Origin: Edaphochlamys debaryana
Taxonomy: Eukaryota > Chlorophyta > Chlorophyceae > Chlamydomonadales
Assembly: GCA_016858145.1 (NCBI GenBank)
Contig: JAEHOE010000038.1
Location: 496,001 to 560,000, forward strand
Length of the DNA stretch: 64,000 nt
Direction of reading: 5' to 3'
Below the pieces are notes generated by a model. That model was not told where the DNA came from. It ran no database searches and was given only the letters and a program-made list of their open reading frames with translations. How positions within the stretch are numbered: position 1 is the stretch's first letter; each line of letters starts with the position of its first letter. Of the stretch, positions 36,075 through 48,200 are shown in pieces. A program made the position numbers and the translations under genes.

Positions 36075-36860
36075 CTAGCATTCGGAATCCACGTCAGATA
36101 GCAGGGCCCGCTGCACTGACGCCATCTCTGCTCCTGTCGGCAATGACTTCGCCATGTCCGCTCTCGATGCACACTTTCTTGCATCAGCCCCACGACGTTA
36201 CAAGCCGCTATTCCCAATTTATGTATGTTCACTGAGCATGAGCATAGTGGAATTGTTGGTGGCGGGTCTCAGGTGTGCGGCGGGCTATCTGGTGCGAGCC
36301 GATTTTAAACGCCTACGAAGCTGCTTTGGTCTCCTTTTCATGAGCTATCATTCGTTGCAGGCTCGATCGACCCCAAGCAACGTTCGGCCGTGTCGTTGCG
36401 GCGCCCCACCCGCCCCTCACCTGGCAGGGGAGGGGAGGGGTTAATGCGACGTGCAGGATAGGGCTACCCAAGCGGCCCCCCCTGCTCTCCGCGAATTGGT
36501 ATAAGTCATAATTCCTACGCACGGGGTCAACGCGCACCCCTACATGCCCCCGGGCCCTGGCGACGTGAACGCTTTGATGTGTCGCGGGCCAACTGACACG
36601 GGCAAAACTCCGGCGGGAGACCATGCCCGAGTCGAACGGGGAGAGACTGCACCCAAGCGCTTATGTAACAACTTCGGGTTTGTCTCAACATGCGAAGCCG
36701 AACTGCGTTCTTCAATGGGGCTGTGCAGCGCGCTCCAGTCGCTACCTTTGGACCTACTGTCCTAATCCGTCATTTGCGTTTGAAGAAATGTAAAGCACTG
36801 GCTCTATAGTATGCCTGCTCTCAATTACTGCGTGTTCTGACGGAGATAGACAACTACGTG
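36075..36860. promoter_or_regulatory. Divergent 5' region, ARM-TIR / GT61
   Basis: Between the first recognised ARM exon (minus) and the GT61 start (plus). It probably holds both promoters and perhaps the missing first exon of the ARM-TIR gene. The minus strand has ATG at 36155 and 25 further codons before TAG 36077-36075. Otherwise nothing recognised; it is less GC-rich than the coding parts. Confidence 0.45.
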
Positions 36861-39800
36861 ATGGTGTGCGTTCTAGGCCGCGCAACCGTGCTCGCGTGCA
36901 TAGTTGCAACTTACACCAGCTTCACACTGAGCGTTGAAGGGCTGGCGGGGCCTTTTGCAGTTAGCGTACAGGAGACGTCGGACGCCACGGGCATCCCTCG
37001 CGAGCGCGGCAACTCGCGAGGCTCGGATGCTTGGCGGCCCCTACTGTTGACGAAGTGCTTACCAGGAGACTATGCCACCTCGGCGCCGTGTCTTGTCGGC
37101 AAGGTGCCGGGCCTTGTGTATGGCGAGGAGCTGCTCTACCCAGACTTCCGCCTCCGCCTCCCGCGCTTCTATAACGACGAACACAAGAAGACATGGATTG
37201 AGGTAGGGGACGCACAGGCGCACCCCAACGACCTGGCCGCACGCATGTGCTGGGGCCAAAGCGCAGAACCCTCAGCTTCGCTCGGCACGCCCCTATGTGC
37301 ACGTGAGCAACAGTCCCTCATTTGCCGTGGCCCCCTCCCCCAGTTCGTTCGGAGCTACAAGGACTGGCGGCGGGGCAGGCTGGTTACAGGAGATAGCTTC
37401 TTTGATGGCTGGGTATACTTCTTGGGGCAAAGGGGTACGTGAGCTGTTTCTGCTTGCTAAAACTGTCTGGATTCTTTGCCAGCACACGTATAAGGCTCAC
37501 GCCAGCGCACACAAGCCGTATCGCCCCCTGCAGGCCAGAACCTGGTGTACAAAGATGTGTCGTACAAAGGAACCCCCACAGTTGGGGTGTGGCGTGATGA
37601 TGCCTGCATGGGTGGGGCAGGGCGGCGGCGGGGCCTGCATTGCTGCTGGGTGACTCAAGCAAGCGCACTGCCGTACAGATTACTTATGCTTCATCGGGCA
37701 CTGCTGCTCACACGATGCCTCACGACGCGCCCTCACTGTTGTCCCTCCGACCCCCACGCCGGGCCCTGACAGGTTGGCGTGCCTTTGATGCCGTGGGCGC
37801 CTTCCCGCACGGCCCCCCCGGCAACGGCACGCCCCCGAGTGACGTGGACGCAATATTCGTGGGATCGCCCGAGAACGACTCCTTCCAGGTACGTGCACAC
37901 CGTACGGTTAGGGGCTAGGGCTCGCGGAGCGAAGAACAGGATAAAGCGTAGGGACGTTGAGGGTGGCTGGGGACCGGGCGCGGGGGGGCCCAGCAAGGGG
38001 GGGAAACGCAGGGAAGCGGATCGGTCCTGGAAACGGATGCCGAGGGGCTGAGGGCTGCAGACAGCAACGGAGCACTTGCAAATAGACGCTTCCCGCGGGG
38101 AGGCTAGGCATGCGGGGCCGACGGGCTGAGGGCTACACACGTGTTCATTCCAACCTCGGCGATCCCCGCCCCCACTTCCTCCTTCCCGTCCGCGCCCCTC
38201 GGCCCGCAGCACTTTCTGGACCGCACCGCTCTGTTGCTGGCCCAGACTGCGCACATGTCAAAGGCCGAGGGGGGCCCGGAGTGGAAGTATAGTGAGCGAG
38301 GGTCAAGATGGACCGGGGCAAAGAAGGCGGGCTAGACAAGATGAACTGGTTAAGTTTCCCGCATTGCGTCACGCATCGCAATGGTAGGCTGACGCCGAAG
38401 GCGGTAGGGTACCTGCAAGCAGGAAAGAGGTCCTTCCGAGGGTGGTGGTGGGGCAAGCCCGATCCGCCGCGAACTAGAACTAGTGAACAAGTAACCCATG
38501 CCCCTTGAACTTCCCGTTCTGCACCCGCACTCTTCCCTCCCATTCACCCCCCAGTCGCCACGAAGAGTATCCGCCGCGGATCCCCAGTACGGCAGCTCTG
38601 GTCCCTTCTGGTTCCCGGGTTCGATCTGGAAACGCACCTGCTGCAGCCCGTGATTCATGAGCAGTACTTTACAAGGTGCAGAGCGGGGGGCCGGTGGCTG
38701 GGTGTGGGGATTCGTCAAGGAGCGAGCGAGGGTGCCTTCCTTGCACAGGCCCTCGTCCCTGACCGCATCCATGCCTTCATCTCATGTGTCTCATCATGGG
38801 CGTCCGTGCAATTGCCTCCCTCCTATCTCCTGCTGGTGCACCTTACCCTCATGCCCTAACGTGCGTGCCTCGTGCCATCCATGCACCTACGCACGTCAGT
38901 TCCTCCAACTCCAACTCCAACACCACACGGCCTCCGTCGCCCCCGCCCCCGCCCCCGCCTGCGCGAGCCTCGGACTTCAGGCAGGGTGCAGCCTGTACAT
39001 GCATGAGGGCTTGTGGTGGGGCAGACGGGTCAGGGAAGCTACTGAAGTGGAAGGAGAACAAATTTTGGGAGGCCAGGCGGCCACCTTGCCTACCCGTGCC
39101 CTGCTGTGATCCCTTGGCGCCCTTGCTGGCCCACCGCCCACCCTTCAACCCCCCGGTCCCTTTGTTACCCGCCCCAGATATTTCGTCTACCCCTGCCAGA
39201 CCCCCCTCATCCACCCCTACGTCCAACAGCTCGCTTCTGAGATCATGATCCGGGCGGCGGGCGTGGATCTCGCAGCCGTACCGGAGCCACGAGACAGAAA
39301 GGTCAGGAGAGGCAATCAAGCAACGGCACCGAGCGAAAGATGGCGCTTGTAATGGCTCATCTCTACCCACCGGTTCCAATCCCCCGCCCAGGTTGTGGCC
39401 TTTTTTGCACGAGAAGGTTCACGAAGGTCAGAGGAGGAGGTTGGGGCGGGGGATGAGCGCTCAGCTCTTGGATGGACAGTGAGCCCATGCCCAGACCCTG
39501 TCCCCTGAACGGCATCCTTCCGCCTTGGCTCGCTCCCAACCCGCAGGTGGCACAACGAGCAGGAGTGCCGTGTGGGCATAGAGGGCCTCCTCAAGGATAG
39601 GAACAAAGGCGAGGAGCTCGAGGTGTTCCGGTCAGAGGTGCGTGCGGGGGCGGGGCCGGCGGTTGGGCCAAGGGGTGAGGCCGTCTACTAGACGGCCCTA
39701 GTAGGGGCCCAATGGCCGCTCCAGGACTCGACATCCATGGACCTACCGGTATGTCCCCGGCGCTTCGTTCCTGCTGCCTGGCGACCCCAATCTTGCCATT

Positions 39801-41011
39801 TATCCGTCACCCTCTTGTGCATGCGTCACCCTCTTGTGGGGATTCCCCTCCACCTTCCGCACGCACCTAGCTAGTGCGCCACGGCACCCCGCCGGCTTGG
39901 ATTGCCACGCATGTAGCACTGCTGTGCCCCAGCCCCAGCCCCATCCGTCCACCCTCCTAGGACTTCAACTCCACGGCTGCCGTCGTTCGCCACCTGGCCC
40001 GCTTCAAGCTGGTGCGTGTGGCTGGCGCAAGCCTCACCGTGCTAGTGTGCTGATGTGCTGGATTGTTTATGGCCTCATGACCGCACGCATCAAACCCAGA
40101 AGACCCAGATAGACCTATCGACTTGGGCTCCGCAGAGCGTCCTGACACCAGCTGAACCCGCTGGCACACCCAGGTGGTGGGGGCGCATGGCGGCGCCTTG
40201 AGCAATGTCGCCTTCTTTCCTCCCGGCACCGGAGTGATCGAGATCTGCCCTTTCCGGAACATCACCAACCGAGCGGGCATGGTGTGAGAACTAACCCGGG
40301 GCGTGGGAGTACAGTCAAGTGAGGGGCCAGGGGCAGCGCCTTGCTCAGGAGATATCCACTTCATCCACTGACGGCTCAGGGAGGACATGGCGAGCTCAGA
40401 CTCGAGGAGGCGGGGCGCACAGCTCACGGGGTCCGGGACTCCGGGTTTGGGCGCCCAGGCGGTGGCGGTGACACTCGCTCGCGCGCCGTCCTCCATCTGC
40501 TTTTGTACTGCAGATTCTTTGAGGCGGCTTCCGTACGCAACATGCCGTACTGGGCTATCGTGGCATCAAACACGACGTTCGACTGGCAGGTGCGTGATAG
40601 ATGGGCGGGCGAGTGCGCGAGGGACGGGGAGCGCAGCTGCATGGGCCCTTCGTTCCTTGCCTCGCGCGGGCCATCCATTCGTAGCAAGGGCGGGGCGGGG
40701 GCAGTGCCAGTGCGGGGAGGGGGGGGGGTGTAGGGCGGCGGCCATGGTGGGACGGGGCCGCTGGGGTGCTTACGTGGCAGCGTATGGGGCGACGTTTCAC
40801 CCTCGGCACCCGGTGCCGGGCGGCCCTCGGCTCAGCTCGTGTTCCTCCCCCGCCCATCTAGATCCTTCACCTCGACTGCGCGCCCGTTCTCTGGGCCGTA
40901 CGAGACGCGCTGGAGGAGCTAGACACGGGCAAGGCTGCCGTGCTGGAGCCGTACCACCAGGGAACAACGCTCAACCGCCACCGGCGCAACCGCAGGCTAC
41001 GGGCAGACTGA
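36861..41011 (+). CDS. GT61-family (DUF563) secretory glycosyltransferase
   Basis: Thirteen in-phase exons encode 488 aa: 36861-37202, 37344-37434, 37534-37611, 37773-37888, 38210-38291, 38555-38675, 39178-39301, 39392-39426, 39547-39637, 39961-40011, 40174-40283, 40514-40589, 40862-41011. The N-terminus is a signal peptide or signal anchor (ATVLACIVATYTSF). The C-terminal half carries the DUF563/GT61 signature VVGAHGGALSN (378-388), then FFPPGTGVIEI (391-401) and CPF. GT61 enzymes include plant xylosyl/arabinosyltransferases and animal EOGT, acting in the ER or Golgi on protein or wall glycans. The donor and acceptor here cannot be told from sequence. The basic C-terminal end is RHRRNRRLRAD. 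It may also be a diverged Hyp- or N-glycan-modifying enzyme. Confidence 0.85.
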
Positions 41012-42205
41012 TACAGCACTAACAGGAGCGCCGCGGCGATCCTGGCCGGGATGAGGACCGCCGGCTTGAGCGAGTAGAGCTGACCCCAGCATACATGGTT
41101 ACGCAACAGAGATAACCAACGATTGGGCAACGGGCAGGTACAGCCGTACAAGCCATGGGATGTGTAGGCGCACTTCACATGGCTCCTTCACCCTGGCGAT
41201 GGGGAGGAGTATCAGACGAACTGCCATGAGCCGTACGTAACACTTTTGTACCCTTACACCTGCCTGTATGCCACTATCAAGAAGTGGCCGTGGATGGATT
41301 GCTCCCTACGCACCCTTTGCCACGTATTAATGACGGCCGCAGGCCCGGTCATATTTACAAGGGCCAAGGCACGGCTTCGAGCGCCGCAGACCTAAGTAGT
41401 CTGGGCTGGATCCGAGGGATACAGGTGCCGATACTTTTGCAGATAAGCGTGTGCGGTTCAATATGGGTGTCGTGTTAACTAAGACTGACGCATTGGATCT
41501 ATGGGGAACAGATGCCGCCTTGCCTTGACGTACGACTCCACACAGATCAACGTGTCGGTCTGTGGACAGTGTGGAGCCTCCGGGGAGAGCTGAAGCCAGT
41601 CCCACTTTTATGTTGGGCGCGGCAGGCCTTACTTGCCACTGCTGGAGGGAATTGACGTACTGTGAGCGCTGTCATGAGAAGCAGTGCGAGGCGAGACCCT
41701 GCATGTTACACTCTTGCCTGTCACGCCTGCACACACGCCCCCACTTCGCCGCACACACTTAAGCATCAGGCGCGCCGTGACTCAGATACACAGAAGCCCC
41801 GAGGTCAAGTCCTGGGAGCAGCGATGGCTCGCGCTTCGTCCTGCGGGAACAGCCGGAAACGTCCTCCACTCGTGCTCTAGGCGGCCGCACACCACCGCCC
41901 GATACCGGTACCTTCCGAGTTCCCCACCAGACCGCCTAGTCAATCAGGTGCCCGCCTCCGTCCTTTTGGGAACGAGCGCGGTATCAACTCATGTGGTGGC
42001 TATGCTGCGTGACTCGTTGCACTGCAGCCGCGCCCAGGGTCGCCACCGCAACTGGTGCTTGCCAGGGGTCCACCCCGAGGGTCCGCCCCTCCCCTTGTTG
42101 ACATGCCGACATTGGCTCCAACTCCTCTGCCCTCAACAGCCCCCCGGGCACAAGGTAGCCGTCCGCTACGGGTCCCCCTGCCGTACGGATCTGGATCCAG
42201 AACCG
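41012..42205. other. Convergent intergenic region, GT61 / LIG1
   Basis: 3' flanks of the GT61 gene (plus) and DNA ligase I (minus). TTACA at 41706-41710, a minus-strand TGTAA about 500 nt past the ligase stop, is a plausible poly(A) signal. No gene seen. Confidence 0.5.
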
Positions 42206-45200
42206 CTAGTCCTCCTCCTCCGGCTCCTGGTCGGCCTTGGCCTTGTCCGCCTGTGGGAAGGAGGGGTGTGAGGGTAACGAGGCAAGGTGGATACGGGTGG
42301 GGAACCTGGGTGTGAGGTTGGGACTTGGGAGGGGTCGGCATGTGCACCTCACCCCAAGCGTTTGCCGCACGGCTCCCCTGCCTCCCGATCTCTCCCCCCA
42401 AACTGGCCACAGCGCACGCACCTGCCACCTTCTGACGGCTGCCTGGCTACTCCCATCCCCGCTCATCCTTCCTCAAGCCACTGCCCCACAACCCCGCCCC
42501 CAAGTACTACCCGCTCTCCCTCACACCCCCACCCACACACCCACACCCCACCTGCTGCCTCCTGATGACCGCCTGGCTGCTCCCAGCCCCCGCCCGCTCT
42601 TCCTCCCCCCGAGCAACGACCCCCTGCACACCCACACCCACTACAGCACACCCCCATTCACGACTTGTCGCTACCCTGGGCATCCCGGCCCCCACCTGCT
42701 GCCTCCTGATGACCGCCTGGTTGCTGAACATCTCGGCCACCTGGGTGGCGCTGGTGGCGTCCTCGGGGGACTTGTCCTCGCGCACGCGGATGAGGCGGGG
42801 GAAGCTGGGGGGGAGGGGGGAAGGGGGGGAGGGGAGGGAAGGGGGAATGAGGGGCGGATGAGGCAGGGGAAAGCGGGGGGCACCAGGGAAGAAGGGGGGG
42901 GGGTGTTGGCAGCTGAGCGGGAAGAGGGGATGAGGGGCGGGTCCCAGGCGAAGGAGAGGACGGGTGGCGGAAGAAGCAGACCCACTTGAACCCCAGGCAC
43001 AGCCCTCCTACGCAGCCCCGCCCCCCCACAGCCCTGCCCTGCCCCGCCCCGACTGAGCACACGGTCACAGCGCCCGAGCGCCCCCACCCCCAAAGCAAAC
43101 CCAAGCAGCCCTCCCCACCGAATGCTGATGCCCTTGCTGGGGTCCACCAGCCCCGCCGCCGCCTTGTGCACGGGGCTGATGGAAAGGTCGGCGGCCTTGA
43201 CCTCCCACACGGCCGCAGGGTCGAACCACACGTCCGGCTCCAGCGCGTCGCTCCACCTGCGGGAGGGACGGTGGGTGGGTGGGGGTGGGTGAAAGGGTGG
43301 GTGGGGGAGAGGGGAGAGAGGTTGGCAGGAGCCGGTGATGGGCATACGAACGTACGGGTAGGACGAAGGCAGGTAGGAGCGCAAAGTGCCTTTACCGTAC
43401 CGGTACGGCACGTTCCAAAAGGATCACTCGCCCCAACTCAGTTTTGTGCCACCCGCTCCCGCCTGCCCCCCCTCCCACCCCGCCTGTAGAAGCTGCGCAG
43501 CTGCCTGACCTCCCCCCCATCCCTCCCCGCGCCCCTCGCACCCTGCCCCCTTCCCACTGCCCCCCTTCCCACATCTGCCCTCCCCTGCAACCCCGGCCCC
43601 CCACACACACACCTGTAGAAGGCCGGCCGGCTAATCACCGCGCCTGAGACTCCCCGGCTCATGTGATCAGCCCTTCACACACACACACCTCTTCCCCGCG
43701 GCCTGTCTGCTAACGCATCCTACGCATCCTAAACACACACCTGTAGAAGGTGCGCGGCTGCTGGATGATGTGTGGCCGCATGGCGTCCGCCAGCTGCCCC
43801 AGCTGCTCCTCGCTGAAGCCCGTACCCAGCTTGGAGATGGTCTGGTAGGTCTCGGTGTCGGGGTCGTAGATGCCCAGCAGGTAGGCACCGAACACGCCTT
43901 TGGGGAGGGTTGAGAGGAATGGGGGGAGTAATCCTTGAGTGGTCACGGGGTAATCCTATGTTGCGGAGCTGGGTGGGGGTGGGGTCGTAGGTGCCCAGCA
44001 GGTAGGCGCCGAACACGCCTGGAATAAAGGGGAGTTGGAGGCACGGGATCACAAGGTTTGAAGGCAAGCAGGCGCAACAAGGAGCAACAAGGCCACGGCG
44101 GCGTTAGCTAGAGCGGGGTTGTAGGTGCTTAGCAGGTGGGCGCCGAACACGCCTTTGGGGGTTGGGGCGGCGGAAAGGCGGGTGAGGGAGGGTTTGATGA
44201 CCACCCACCCCATCGCCCGGCTCATCTTGCACCCTGTCACCTCCACGCTCTTCCCCTTGCCCTCCCCACAAGCGCACGCAGACGCACCCCTTATGCCCGC
44301 GCTCTCACCCGTGCGCTTGCCCTTGCCGTAGAAGGCGCCCAGAGGGACCACATCGAACGTGTCGCCCACGCCCTCCTGCGGGGGGCCAAGAAGGGGGGAA
44401 GGGTTTGAAGGGAAAGGGGCCGTGTACAGATGTGTCGCCCACGCCCTTTCGCGGGCCAGGGGCCGAGCCTGGAGAGGAAGACTGTGGGGGTGAGAGGGCT
44501 AGCAAAGCCAGGGGCAGCGCCCGAAGCGGGGAAGCATCCGGACGACGCGGTGGCGGGCATTCGTTGTGTTGCAGTGTCATCCCACCCCAAACGCTCGCCC
44601 ACCATGTAGTCCTTCTTGAGCTTGAGCCAGTGGCTGGAGCGCTTGGACGGCTCGTACGTGTCCTTGAGCGTCTTGACGATCAGGCCCTCGGTGCCCGCCT
44701 CCACGGACTCAGTCAGGAAGGACTGGGGGGGGGAGACGGGGGGGGGGAAGAGGGGGGGGGGTCAGGGAAGGGAGGAGGGAGGGGGGGAGGACGAGGGCCA
44801 TCGGTGCCCGCCGCTAGGACCCTATCCGGAAGCTCCTGGGGAGGAAGGATGCGCAGCAAGGGTTTAGAATGAGGGTGGAATAAGAAGGACCAGGAAAGGG
44901 GGGAAGCGCGCCTGGTCGGACGCACCACGGCGCCGGTCCGAGCCGCCGCCCGCAAGCCTCGTCGTCGGCCCCGAACCGATGTACGGCAGCTGCCGTACAC
45001 CTACCTCGAGCTCCTCCACGTCGCGGCTGGTCTTGAAGGAGGCGAACTGCAGCTCTCCCTCCCTGGTCTCCAGCGCCGAGTAGAGCGCCTCCCGCCGCTC
45101 CGTGAGGGGCTTGTGCAGCAGCGACTCGCCGTTGAGGAAGAGGCAGTCGAAGGCGAACAGCACCACCTGTGGCGAACGGGGGGAGCACAGGGTTACGGTT

Positions 45201-48200
45201 AGGGGTTGAAGCGGGGCTACTGAGCATAAGGACGGGGGCTAAAGGAAGAGGCAGTCGAAGGCGAAGAGCACCACCTGGAGGAGGCTGGGTGTGGGGTTAT
45301 GGGGGTCGGGTTTTTCGAGGGAAGCCAGCGTAGCGAGCACCGTTAGAGGAGCTGGGGCAGGTGAGGATGGGGGAGCAGAGGACTTGGAAGCGCGAAAGAG
45401 TGGAGCCGGGCCCGCACAAGGAGCGGGGGTAGTGGCCAGGGTGAGAGACGAACAAGACAGGGGGGGAAAGTCGAAGGCAAGCAGCCCAACAGCCCTGCGC
45501 AGGTGGGCCCATTCCCGCCCGGCCACGCACCTGCACCTTGATGTCCCCCACCGCCACGTCCTTGCGGGCGCGCGTGGACAGCACCTGCAGGGTGGGGGGG
45601 GTAGGGAGAGCGGGGACGCAGGGGGACACACAGACGCAGGCCATTACGACAGCGTCCTCATTGTGCGTAGGCCAGCAAGTTAGCGACTGGCCCCGCCCTC
45701 ATCCAACCGATGCGGAATCCTAGACAAATCCATGTGCAGAGCCATCTACCAGTATGCGAGCTGCGGCCGAGGGTGACCACCACGGCACGACACGGGCCCG
45801 ATGCGGGCCCGCCCGGGCCCCGGGCCCGCGCCCCCCACCTGGAAGGGCAGGATCTTCTTCTTGTCGTGGTCGTACGCCACGGCCTCCGAGTCGAACACGA
45901 TGGAGCGCACGTGGGGCTTGAGCAGGGGCCGGATGCGGGCCACGATGTCAGGGTACTTGGGCGTGTTGTTCTCCGAGTTCCTGACAGGGGGAGGAGGGGG
46001 GGGAGAGAGGGAGGGGGAGTTGGAGGAGAGGGGGGGAAAGGGAAGAGGGGGGAGAGGGAAGGAGGGGGAGAGGGATGGGAGGGGGTACTCGGGAGTGCTG
46101 TCCTCAAACTTCCGAAGAGCGGGGGGCAGACATGGCTTAGGGGATAGAGGGGGAGGGAGGGGAAGGGGGTTCAAGGGGGAGGGAGGAGGTCGAGGGGGGT
46201 GACGAGGAGGGAGAGGGAGGGGCAAAGGTGAATGGGGGTGGAAGGTTGACGGTCAGAGCCGGCCATCAGTCCTGAGGTCCGCGCCCTCTCCCGCGCCCTC
46301 CGCCGCCCCACCTGCTGAAGATGTGCACCGTCTTGCCCCCGTCCAGCACGTGCACCTGCGGGGGGCACGTGGGGGCACGTGGGGCGGCTTCGCGCTCAGC
46401 GGGGCGGGGCCCTCTTCCCTAGCCCTGATCTACGTTGCAAGCGTACGGCGGTACGGCACGCACCTGCGCCCGCTCTCCGTCGTACTTGTACTCCACCGTG
46501 AACTCGGAGTCGGTGAACTTCTCCAGCACCTCGCCCACTCCCGTGGTGGGCTGCAGGGTGGGGGGCGGGGTGGGGGGCGGGGCGGGTACGAGGGGGGTAG
46601 GGGGTGTTTTGTGTGAGAGAGACGAGACGGGGGGCCAGGGGGCATTGGCAAGGGAAGGTGGTGGCTGGTGGTCGGGGTTGGAGGGTCAGGCCAGCCACCA
46701 TACCGTGTGGGTGGTCAGCAAGGCACACCAGCACGGCTCCTCACCAGCACCCCACACGGCACCCCACAAGAATACCGATCGCAAGGCAGCAAGACCCTCA
46801 CACAAGGCCCGACCAGGTCCACGGCAAGCCCAGCAAGGCCCCGTCCACGCCCCCGCCCCGCATGCGCCCTCCACCCCAGCCCCCACCTTGGCCGGCGGAG
46901 ACCTATGTCCAGCCTCCCCCCGTCCACGACCCCCCCCCCCTGCACCCCCGGCGTCTGCCCACACACGCCGTAACCCACCCTCCTCCCCCCACCCCACCGC
47001 ACCTTGGCCAGCATGGGCTTGACCGGCACCCCCGTCTTCTCACCAGCACTGCAGATCTTCCGCAGCACGGCGTGCCCCATACACACACGCCGATCCCCCC
47101 TCTCCCCCCCGCCCCCACCTTGGCCAGCATGGGCTTGACCGGCACCCCCGGAGTGAAGTGGCAGTGCTGCGGCAGGTCGGCAGTGCCGTGCTCCAGCAGC
47201 GCGGGGATGAGCTGGGGGGGGGGAGAGAGGGGGGCTACGGCGTGTGTGCATCGGGCACGCCGTGCTGCAGATGACTCGCCGTGCAGTGGGAGGGAGGGAA
47301 GACGGGAGTGTTTGAGCAGGACGGCTGTTTGAGCGGGTCAGACGAACGCCACGGCGATCCCCGCGCGCACCGCCTCATACATGCCATACACACGCATGCT
47401 GACTCACGATGTCGTACGAGGGGCACTCGCTGTAGGCCTGCTTGACCACCTGCGCCGCCGCCTCCAGCCGCTCCGCCAGCCGCCCCGTGTCGTTGTCCGC
47501 GCCGTGGCGGTGAAGCTTCAAGAAGTTGGGGGGTAGGGGGGGGGCGGAACAAGGGGGAGTGGTGGCAAGGGAGGGGGGAGGGGATGCGGCAATGGGTGGG
47601 GGCTCTGTGTTCCAAGGCACAAAGGTGTGCTTTGCACAGGAGGGCAGGTGCGTGGCCTGCGACACACCGGCCTGCCACTTCACACCTAAACCCTAGACAT
47701 TCGCACTGGCAAGACCAGGTGGCAACCTTCCCGAGCCTTGCCCCCCTGCCCCCCACGTATGGCCGTCCCCTCCTGTCGCATCCATCAACCCCCCCCTCAG
47801 CACAACGCCCCTTCCCCCCCCCCCACACACACACCTGTACGGCATGCGCCAGAGCCACCAGCACGCTCTGCTCCGCCAGGCCGATGCGCAGCTTGGCCTG
47901 GCGGTTACGGTTGGCAGTTGGCGGTTGGAGAGGCGGCGGTTGTGAGCTTGGACACAACGCATGGCTCCCACAGCCAACCCGGCAACCAAAAGCGCTCAGG
48001 GGGCCAAGGCTGACGCGTGCTGCAACCACAAGCCGCAAGCCCCCGACCTCCGACCCAAACCCTCTACCGCCCCCCCCCCAAAACACGCCCACCTGCAGCG
48101 AGCGCACGATGTAGCCCGCCTCGTTGCCCTTGGCCGCCGCCAGCATCTTTACGATCATGCCCTTCTTGTGGTCCACGCTCTTGGAGCCGGCGGTCTTGGG

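Noticed and set aside
47003..47035. LIG1 exon echoes as true alternative exons
   Set aside because: Most lack a matching second splice site and would repeat part of a conserved domain or shift the frame; kept as repeats unless transcripts show otherwise.
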